Shown: positions 7,740 through 13,456 of the stretch, piece after piece
Layout of the letters: every line of letters begins with the position of its first letter
Position numbering within the stretch: position 1 is the stretch's first letter
NCBI GenBank assembly: GCA_020024675.1
Contig: JAHHTM010000015.1
Coordinates: 1-13,456, forward strand
Direction of reading: 5' to 3'
Source of the DNA: Muricomes sp.
Lineage (GTDB): Bacteria; Bacillota; Clostridia; Lachnospirales; Lachnospiraceae
Length of the DNA: 13,456 bases
The notes under the pieces: model-generated
Told to the model about the DNA's origin: nothing
Databases searched by the model: none
Seen by the model: the letters and a program-made list of their open reading frames with translations, nothing else
Made by a program: the position numbers and the translations under genes

Positions 7740-8838
7740 CTACTGCTGCATCAAATATGCATTGATAAACGGATCAATGTTTCCATCCATAACAGCACCT
7801 ACATTACTTATTTCTGTATTTGTACGGTGATCTTTTACCATAGTATATGGTTGCATGACATAGGATCTTATCTGACTTCCAAAATTAATATCTTTAACTT
7901 CACCACGTATACCAGATACTTTTTCTGCCTGTTCCTGCTGCTTCATAAGATACAGCTTTGCTTTTAACATTTGCATAGCTTTATCTTTGTTCATATGCTG
8001 TGAACGTTCATTTTGACATTGAACAACGATACCTGTCGGCAAATGCGTAATTCTAATTGCTGATGAAGTCTTGTTGATATGCTGACCACCTGCACCGCTG
8101 GAGCGATACGTATCTATTCTAAGATCATCATCATCAATTTCAATATCAATGTCTTCTTCAATATCTGGAATAACATCACATGATGCAAACGATGTCTGTC
8201 GTTTACCGGCAGCATTAAATGGTGAAATTCGAACAAGGCGATGTACTCCTTTTTCTGAGCGAAGATATCCATATACGTTTTCTCCGGATACTTCGAAAGT
8301 TACACCTTTTACACCGGCCACATCTCCTTCCAGATAATCCAACACCTCTACTGCAAATCCTTTTTTTTCTGCCCACCGGCTATACATACGATAAAGCATC
8401 CCTGTCCAGTCACAGGCTTCTGTTCCACCTGCTCCTGCATGTAAGGTGACAATTGCATTACAGTTGTCATATTCTCCAGTAAGCAGCGTCTGAATACGAA
8501 GACTTTCAAATTTCTCCTCAAATTCGGAAAGTTCTTCTTCGATTCCCTGAATCGTTTCATCATCTGCATCTTCTTCACTCATCTCGATCAGAAGTCCAAG
8601 ATCTTCATGGGATGCAAAAAGTTCTTCTATTTCTTTTACTATATCCTGAAGACCTTTCAAATGCTTCATTGTATGTTTTGAAGCTTCTGGATCATCCCAA
8701 AAACCTGGCTCCTCAATTCTTCTTTCCAGCTCTTCGATTCTTTCTTTCTTTGACGCTACGTCAAAGTGAATCCCTCAAATCTTTCAGTGGTTCTTCATAT
8801 GCACTTAATCTCATTTTTAATTCATCTATTAAAACCAC
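7740..8838 (-). CDS. prfB: Peptide chain release factor 2, expressed by +1 programmed frameshift
   Basis: RF2 reads UGA and UAA stop codons and triggers peptide release on the ribosome. The gene starts at GTG (8838-8836) with GAGGTG 6 nt upstream. It runs 25 codons to TGA at 8763-8761 and continues in the +1 frame from GAC (8762-8760). The joined product is 365 residues, the same as Escherichia coli RF2. The stop-codon recognition tripeptide SPF falls at 205-207 and the catalytic GGQ at 250-252, again the E. coli positions. The shift site CTT TGA C is the classic autoregulatory element: when RF2 is scarce, termination at UGA is slow and the shift makes more RF2. A conceptual translation without the shift would begin wrongly at the internal ATG for residue 57. 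It lies downstream of secA, as in Bacillus. The stop is TAG, with a second in-frame TAG two codons later. Confidence 0.97.
8748..8766 (-). repeat. Perfect 8-bp inverted repeat containing the RF2 frameshift site
   Basis: On the coding strand CTTTGACG is followed by TAG and then CGTCAAAG, a perfect 8-bp stem with a 3-nt loop. Its 5' arm is exactly the shift heptamer plus one base. The encoded residues after the shift are D-V-A-S-K. It may form an RNA hairpin that must be opened before the shift site is decoded, or it may be chance. Confidence 0.6.
8760..8766 (-). promoter_or_regulatory. RF2 programmed +1 frameshift site CTTTGAC
   Basis: CTT (8766-8764) is followed by in-frame TGA (8763-8761). 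Reading GAC from 8762 restores the frame of the remaining 340 residues. A Shine-Dalgarno-like GAGGG lies upstream, 5 nt before CTT, which is somewhat farther than the AGGGGG of E. coli prfB. The site also forms the 5' arm of an inverted repeat (8748-8766). Frame and codon are seen directly; the mechanism is established for prfB. Confidence 0.96.
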
Positions 8839-8886
8839 TTTATTCACCTCTTTCTGAAATATAAAATTTATATAATCTTACCAAAA

Positions 8887-8920
8887 CATATGAGAATCTG
8901 CAATAGCAGATTCTCATATG
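8887..8920 (-). terminator. Hairpin between secA and prfB, probable terminator or attenuator
   Basis: CATATGAGAATCTGC and GCAGATTCTCATATG make a perfect 15-bp stem with a 4-nt loop, placed 10 bp after the secA stop. On the transcribed minus strand the stem is followed by TTTTGG, a short U tract, so it resembles an intrinsic terminator of modest strength. secA and prfB are otherwise co-directional with a gap of about 90 nt, so partial read-through into prfB is plausible. I could not identify a convincing promoter between the hairpin and prfB. Confidence 0.7.
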
Positions 8921-8930
8921 AATTATATCC

Positions 8931-11249
8931 CTATTTATTCTTACCACAGCATTGTTTATACTTTTTGCCACTTCCACAAGGGCATGGATCATTTGGATAA
9001 ACTTTTTTCTCAGTTCTCTTTTGTGGTGCATTCTCTGCAGAATCGCCTCTGTTTGTTCCAGTTACTTTTGCAACTTCTTCTCTTTCTACTTTCTGTTCCA
9101 CCTGAATATGGAATAATGTACGAATCGTGGTCTCTGCAATAGACTTTGTCATTTCTCCGAACATATCATATCCCATCATCTTATATTCAACAAGAGGATC
9201 TCTTTGTCCGTAAGCCTGAAGTCCGATTCCCTGACGAAGCTGATCCATATCATCGATATGATCCATCCATCTTCCATCAATAATCTTAAGGAGAACAACT
9301 CGCTCTACTTCCCTTATCTGTTCTTTTTCAGGGAATTCAGCTTCTTTCTCCTCATATGCTTTTACAGCACGCTCCTTGATAAGATGCTTCAGTTCTTTTT
9401 GTTCCATCTTTCTCATTTCCTCATCTGATGGAAGTATTAACTGTGGAATTGTAAAATGTAATCTTCTTTCAAACTCTCTAAGATCCCACTCTGCTGAGTC
9501 TACTTCGGATGAAATATAACTATCCACCGTATCTTCGACATATTCTGTAATCATACTGTACACAGTGTCACGCATGCTCTCGCCGTCAAGCACACGGCGT
9601 CTTTCGCCATAAACTATTTCCCTTTGTTCATTCATAACCTGATCATATTCCAACAGGTTTTTACGAATACCAAAGTTGTTGCTCTCAATCTTTTTCTGTG
9701 CTTTTTCAATTGCATTAGAAAGCATCTTATGCTCAATCTGCTCCCCTTCTTCTATGCCCAATGTATTAAAGACAGTCATCATTTTGTCAGATCCGAAAAG
9801 TCTTAAAAGATCATCTTCCAAAGAAATATAAAATCTTGATTCTCCCGGATCTCCCTGACGTCCAGAACGACCTCTCAACTGATTGTCGATACGTCTGGAT
9901 TCATGACGTTCTGTACCAATGATCTTCAAACCACCTGCTGCTCTTGCTTCATCGTCAAGCTTGATATCTGTACCACGTCCTGCCATATTTGTAGCAATCG
10001 TAACCGCTCCATGTGTACCTGCTTCTGCAACAATTTCAGCTTCAAGTTCATGAAATTTTGCATTCAATACTTTGTGTGGAATTCCTTCTTTTTTTAGCAT
10101 TCTGCTAAGAAGTTCTGAAATTTCGATTGTAATTGTACCAACAAGAACTGGCTGTCCTGTAGCGTGTGCTCTTTTCACTTCTTCTACAACAGCTTTGAAT
10201 TTTTCTTCTTCTGTCTTGTAAACCGCATCTTCAAGATCCTGTCTTTGTACTGGTTTGTTCGTAGGAATTTCAACAACATCCATTCCATATATATCACGGA
10301 ACTCTTTTTCCTCTGTCAGCGCAGTACCTGTCATACCGCTCTTCTTGTCATATTTATTGAATAAGTTCTGGAATGTGATTGTTGCAAGTGTCTTACTTTC
10401 TCTTCTAACTTTTACATGTTCTTTTGCCTCAATTGCCTGATGAAGTCCATCCGAATAGCGACGTCCCGGCATAATACGTCCTGTAAATTCATCAACGATC
10501 ATCACCTCTCCTTCTGGAGTAACAACGTAGTCCTGATCACGGAACATAAGATTATGAGCCCGAAGCGCAAGAATGATATTATGTTGTATTTCCAGATTGT
10601 CCGGATCTGCAAGGTTGTCAATATGGAAGAACTGTTCGACTTTTTTTACACCATCTTCTGTAAGGTTAATATTTTTTTCCTTCTCATTAACGATAAAGTC
10701 TCCTGTTTCTTCTATATCTTCACCCATGATGGCATTCATTTTTGTGAATTCACCACTAGCTTCACCTCTCTTGAGCTGACGAGCCAGTATGTCACATGCT
10801 TCATAAAGTTTTGTAGATTTTCCACTCTGACCTGAAATAATAAGCGGAGTTCTTGCCTCGTCGATCAAAACTGAATCGACCTCATCGATAATTGCAAAAT
10901 GTAATCCTCTTTGTACCAGCTGTTCTTTATAAATGACCATGTTATCACGCAAATAATCAAATCCTAATTCATTATTTGTAACATAGGTAATATCACAATT
11001 ATAGGCTTCTCGGCGCTCATCATTTTCCATAGAATTCAAAACAACGCCAACTGTCAGTCCAAGAAATTGATGCACCTGTCCCATCCACTCAGCATCACGC
11101 TTTGCCAGATAATCATTAACAGTTACAATATGAACCCCCTTTCCTTCCAATGCATTTAAGTACGCCGGCAATGTAGAAACAAGGGTCTTTCCTTCTCCTG
11201 TCTTCATCTCGGAAATACGACCTTGATGAAGAATAATTCCTCCAATCAA
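8931..11249 (-). CDS. secA: SecA preprotein translocase ATPase, main part downstream of an in-frame TAG
   Basis: SecA is the peripheral membrane ATPase that pushes precursor proteins through SecYEG. This 772-codon stretch is in the same frame as the 84-codon segment upstream. The two together, plus one TAG codon, equal an 857-codon secA at 8931-11504. In full-length numbering the Walker A motif TGEGKT is at 102-107 (Lys106) and Walker B DEVD at 207-210. The preprotein-binding, second ATPase and helical domains follow without lesions. The C-terminus ends in the zinc motif CPCGSGKKYKQCC, which binds SecB or ribosomes in relatives. If translated alone it would have to start at TTG (11249-11247), directly after the TAG, with a weak AGGG 5 nt upstream of the TTG. 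Apart from the TAG the gene looks under normal constraint. The stop is TAG. Confidence 0.93.
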   Translation of the reverse strand: MIGGIILHQGRISEMKTGEGKTLVSTLPAYLNALEGKGVHIVTVNDYLAKRDAEWMGQVHQFLGLTVGVVLNSMENDERREAYNCDITYVTNNELGFDYLRDNMVIYKEQLVQRGLHFAIIDEVDSVLIDEARTPLIISGQSGKSTKLYEACDILARQLKRGEASGEFTKMNAIMGEDIEETGDFIVNEKEKNINLTEDGVKKVEQFFHIDNLADPDNLEIQHNIILALRAHNLMFRDQDYVVTPEGEVMIVDEFTGRIMPGRRYSDGLHQAIEAKEHVKVRRESKTLATITFQNLFNKYDKKSGMTGTALTEEKEFRDIYGMDVVEIPTNKPVQRQDLEDAVYKTEEEKFKAVVEEVKRAHATGQPVLVGTITIEISELLSRMLKKEGIPHKVLNAKFHELEAEIVAEAGTHGAVTIATNMAGRGTDIKLDDEARAAGGLKIIGTERHESRRIDNQLRGRSGRQGDPGESRFYISLEDDLLRLFGSDKMMTVFNTLGIEEGEQIEHKMLSNAIEKAQKKIESNNFGIRKNLLEYDQVMNEQREIVYGERRRVLDGESMRDTVYSMITEYVEDTVDSYISSEVDSAEWDLREFERRLHFTIPQLILPSDEEMRKMEQKELKHLIKERAVKAYEEKEAEFPEKEQIREVERVVLLKIIDGRWMDHIDDMDQLRQGIGLQAYGQRDPLVEYKMMGYDMFGEMTKSIAETTIRTLFHIQVEQKVEREEVAKVTGTNRGDSAENAPQKRTEKKVYPNDPCPCGSGKKYKQCCGKNK

Positions 11250-11252
11250 CTA
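11250..11252 (-). other. In-frame TAG at the SecA Q-motif glutamine codon
   Basis: The coding strand reads CAT TAC AGG GTA TAG TTG ATT GGA GGA, that is H-Y-R-V-stop-L-I-G-G. SecA proteins have glutamine at this place (E. coli Gln87, in FDVQLLGG), which contacts the adenine of ATP. A single CAG to TAG transition explains the change. The frame is kept on both sides. Confidence 0.95.
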
Positions 11253-11504
11253 TACCCTGTAATGTCTCATACCAAGAACTCTTTTGGCTGCTTCTCTTAC
11301 AACTGCATATGCCTCTGGGAGGATATCGTCTGTTGTCTCACCTTCTGCAAGACGCTGTTTAAATTCTCTTGTTTTATCTTTTAACTCTGTATCAGATAAA
11401 CGCTCTGTCTCCGACTCAAGTGCTTCAATCTGATCTACGATCGGGTAAATACGCTTTAATTCGTTTTCACTATGCGTTCCGAAAATCTTACTAAACAAAC
11501 CCAT
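11250..11504 (-). CDS. secA: SecA N-terminal segment ending at a premature TAG
   Basis: These 84 codons encode a normal SecA N-terminus (MGLFSKIFGT... to VLGMRHYRV) and end at TAG where relatives continue with QLIGG or similar. The fragment alone lacks the ATPase motifs and could not power translocation. It belongs with the 772-codon part at 8931-11249. The ATG at 11504 is the only reasonable start, because an in-frame TAA lies four codons upstream. The ribosome binding site AAGGAG is 13 nt upstream, longer than usual, so translation initiation may be weak or structured. Whether this is a true split gene, a suppressed nonsense codon or a sequence error cannot be settled from the window. Confidence 0.88.
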   Translation of the reverse strand: MGLFSKIFGTHSENELKRIYPIVDQIEALESETERLSDTELKDKTREFKQRLAEGETTDDILPEAYAVVREAAKRVLGMRHYRV

Positions 11505-11545
11505 AACCTGTAATTAACTCCTTGTCTAAATTTACTATAAGCAAC

Positions 11546-11574
11546 ATTCTAACACTATCTTGTTTCAAATTCAA
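11546..11574 (-). promoter_or_regulatory. Predicted sigma-A promoter of secA-prfB
   Basis: On the minus strand, -35 TTGAAT (11574-11569) and -10 TAGAAT (11551-11546) are separated by exactly 17 nt, inside the 86-nt gap between the sigma-like gene and secA. The untranslated leader would be about 35 nt. secA may therefore be transcribed on its own as well as from upstream. Confidence 0.55.
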
Positions 11575-11590
11575 CAAATTACTTACTCTT

Positions 11591-12466
11591 TCAGATCATC
11601 TGTTTGTTGTTATCTGCTGCATTTTTACGAAGCGTATTTATTGCATTTTTTTCAATTTTCACAACTTCGTCTGCTGAAAGATGCAGTTCTTTTCCAACTT
11701 CTTCTGGTGAGTAGGCTTTGTCTTTTGATATTCCGAATCTTAATTTTATTACCTGTTGTTCTGTTTCTGTGAGAGCACTCAATAATTCATTAATTTCTTC
11801 TTGCTGTATTAGCGATGCAATTGCTGCATCTGCGGCGTTCACCTGCTCTTCTTCATTTTTACTCTTTTCTTCTTGTTCTGCTTCATTTTCCGGTTTTTCC
11901 AACATAGACGGATCCTGCATTAATTTTAGAATATCTTCTACTTCTTCTACGGTTTTATCCCCCAATTTCTTTGCTATATCTATAGCCGAAGGATCCTCTC
12001 CTGTTGCATTTTTCAATTCTTCTCTTGCATCTTTAATTTTCTGCATTGTTTCTGCAACATAAGCAGGTACTTTAATTTCTTCTGTTAGTTCCTGAACGGC
12101 TTCTGTCATCGCCTGCCAAATATATGTGGCAGCATAATCATGAAAATCGCTTTCAACCATATTGTCGTACTGCATAACAGCCTCCATAAGTCCGATGTTC
12201 CCTTCTTGGATCAAATCCATAAAAGGCACACCACATCCTGCATACAATCCTGCCATAGAGATAACTTGTCTAAGTCCATGTTCCTGAATACGACTTTGTG
12301 CCTCCCTGTTTCCTTTGGCACACTCTTTTAGTAATGTATGCTCTTCTTCTTTGTTTAAAGACGGAACTTTACATACTTCCTCAAAGTAAATTCTCATAGG
12401 TTCTGTGATTTCCACATGATCAGGAATGATAATCCCTGCTTTTTTTAACTCTTCTATACTGTCCAT
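11591..12466 (-). CDS. Divergent sigma-70 family protein
   Basis: This 291-residue protein aligns by eye with housekeeping sigma factors. Region 1.2 is at about 21-55, region 2.1/2.2 at about 58-100 (with the near-perfect core-binding stretch GVPFMDLIQEGNIGLMEAV at 79-97), region 3 at about 130-185, an acidic Glu-rich linker at 189-208, and region 4 at about 225-281 (LTETEQQVIKLRFGI, EEVGKEL). In region 2.3/2.4 the usual TWWIRQAITRA becomes ATYIWQAMTEA. The tandem tryptophans used in promoter melting are lost, and arginines become Trp and Glu, while the Gln and Thr that read the -10 remain. In region 4.2 the usual RERIRQIEAKAL is ADEVVKIEKNAI, losing basic residues. It may be an alternative sigma with unusual promoters or a regulator that competes for core polymerase. 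GGTG 10 nt upstream of the ATG supports the start. The stop is TGA. Confidence 0.88.
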   Translation of the reverse strand: MDSIEELKKAGIIIPDHVEITEPMRIYFEEVCKVPSLNKEEEHTLLKECAKGNREAQSRIQEHGLRQVISMAGLYAGCGVPFMDLIQEGNIGLMEAVMQYDNMVESDFHDYAATYIWQAMTEAVQELTEEIKVPAYVAETMQKIKDAREELKNATGEDPSAIDIAKKLGDKTVEEVEDILKLMQDPSMLEKPENEAEQEEKSKNEEEQVNAADAAIASLIQQEEINELLSALTETEQQVIKLRFGISKDKAYSPEEVGKELHLSADEVVKIEKNAINTLRKNAADNNKQMI

Positions 12467-12507
12467 ATTTTTATGTCACCTTTCTACAAGTGTTTACCCA
12501 GATCAGA

Positions 12508-13456
12508 TTATATTTTTTCGATAATCTCACCACTTCTATACGCTGCAAGGAGCAGCTTAAGATCTTCAATTTTTTCTTTGATTTTTTTACCGTTGTCGGT
12601 ATCTGCAACTAATCGTCGGTCCAATGTTCTTGCAACCACCATATACTCAGAATGAATATCGCTTTCTTTTTTAATCGCGGCTTCCGTTGATTCAAATGGT
12701 TCATGCGCTACAAGTAGTAGTCCATGTGAATTGTATATTAATGTATATCCTGCAATACCTGTTTCTTTTTGATATGCTTTAGAGAAGCCGCCATCTATAA
12801 CCATGACTTTTCCATTACATTTAATCGGACTTTCTCCATTTTTACGTTTTACCGGAACATGTCCATTAACAATATGTGCATCTGCCGTATCTAATCCAAA
12901 CTCTTTTATAATACTGTCTACAACCTTCTCATCTTCAAGGAAACGATAATACGGGTTTTTCTTTTCCTCATGTGTTTCCTCTTCTGCCAGGAAATATCTT
13001 TCAAACGTAGCCATCTTGTCTTTGCCAAATAACGGAGATGCTGGATGAAGCCAGATATACCACATAATATCTTTTCCATTTTCTCTTTCTTCTTCATTTA
13101 ATGCAAAAAATCCCTTTCTCAAATACCGATCCAGTGCATCATATAATGAACGTCCTTTGAACTTCTTTCCAAACAATTCCACTTCTTTAAGACTTCCATC
13201 TTCGTTAAGGGGAACACATCCATGATAAAGTAAATTGTTATTGTATACTTTATAAAGTCCACCTTTTGCAAGTAGAAATCTCATATGATCCTGAAGTTTC
13301 TCACACCCCACAAATGCACGTTCCAAACGTTCCATAACTTCTTCTTCATCTTCTGTGAGTTTATATGGGTCTTTTGGATCTATTGTTGGAAAGTTTGTAT
13401 CTAGCAATTTGTATTCTTTTTCATTGAGGTTGATCGTCCCCTTTTCATAATCAATC
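12508..13456 (-). CDS. fbp: Fructose-1,6-bisphosphatase class III (partial, C-terminal half)
   Basis: Class III FBPase is the Firmicutes-type gluconeogenic enzyme that converts fructose 1,6-bisphosphate to fructose 6-phosphate in the cytoplasm. The frame is open to the right edge of the window. A TTG at 13407 is only an internal leucine codon, and the frame continues upstream as IDYEKGTINLNEKEYKLL. About 315 residues are present of a protein normally around 640-670, so the N-terminal metallophosphatase part is mostly outside. Recognisable class III segments are NFPTIDPKDPYKLT, WYIWLHPASPLFGKD, IVNGHVPVKRKNGE (metal-site GH) and VMVIDGGFSKAYQKETGIAG. It ends in TAA, 41 nt before the sigma-like gene, with no terminator between them, so the two are probably co-transcribed. 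Confidence 0.93.
   Translation of the reverse strand, partial: IDYEKGTINLNEKEYKLLDTNFPTIDPKDPYKLTEDEEEVMERLERAFVGCEKLQDHMRFLLAKGGLYKVYNNNLLYHGCVPLNEDGSLKEVELFGKKFKGRSLYDALDRYLRKGFFALNEEERENGKDIMWYIWLHPASPLFGKDKMATFERYFLAEEETHEEKKNPYYRFLEDEKVVDSIIKEFGLDTADAHIVNGHVPVKRKNGESPIKCNGKVMVIDGGFSKAYQKETGIAGYTLIYNSHGLLLVAHEPFESTEAAIKKESDIHSEYMVVARTLDRRLVADTDNGKKIKEKIEDLKLLLAAYRSGEIIEKI

Noticed and set aside
10416..10835. 139-residue open frame on the plus strand
   Set aside because: It is antisense to the conserved core of secA, is Phe/Cys/Ile-rich, and has no recognisable domain or ribosome binding site.
11250..11252. Genome-wide recoding of TAG as glutamine, to explain the secA stop
   Set aside because: TAG is used as a normal terminator of the apgM-like gene, prfB and secA itself in this window. 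In the first case the next gene's ribosome binding site follows directly, and in prfB a second TAG follows two codons later.
13405..13407. TTG as the true start of the fbp gene
   Set aside because: The frame continues open to the window edge, the upstream residues look like FBPase, and there is no ribosome binding site before the TTG.

Overview
This is an AT-rich chromosomal window with strong AGGAGG-type ribosome binding sites and core genes in Firmicutes arrangements. Gene orders (tig-clpP-clpX, secA-prfB, hom-apgM-lysC), a class III fructose bisphosphatase and protein sequence style point to a gut Clostridia member, most likely Lachnospiraceae. That is an inference from gene content; I could not search databases. 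There are no rRNAs, tRNAs, CRISPR arrays, insertion sequences or phage genes. Almost every base belongs to a recognisable housekeeping gene.

Layout. (1) 1-2754, minus strand: the protein quality-control operon tig (trigger factor) - clpP - clpX, with clpX running off the left edge. (2) 2755-2962: a divergent intergenic region with a plausible extended -10 promoter on each strand. (3) 2963-4005, plus strand: a DJ-1/PfpI-family protein followed by a CYTH-domain protein, probably co-transcribed. (4) 4006-4057: a 21-bp perfect hairpin acting as a shared terminator for convergent genes. (5) 4059-13456, minus strand: a long co-directional run read as fbp (partial) - divergent sigma-70-like gene - secA - prfB - hom - apgM-like - lysC. 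Gaps are mostly 6 to 90 nt.

How the genes work together. Trigger factor and ClpXP handle nascent-chain folding and regulated proteolysis. SecA drives protein export and prfB encodes release factor 2. hom and lysC are aspartate-pathway enzymes for threonine, methionine and lysine. The phosphoglycerate-mutase-like gene between them is a good candidate for the missing homoserine kinase. fbp is gluconeogenic. The sigma-like gene keeps the core-binding part of a housekeeping sigma factor but has unusual residues where promoter DNA is normally melted and read.

Main points for a second look. secA carries a single in-frame TAG at codon 85, exactly where SecA proteins have the Q-motif glutamine, in an otherwise intact gene that should be essential. 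prfB uses the classic +1 programmed frameshift at CTT TGA C, and here that site lies inside a perfect 8-bp inverted repeat. The sigma-like protein looks degenerate in regions 2.3/2.4 and 4.2. I found no clearly new multi-gene system.
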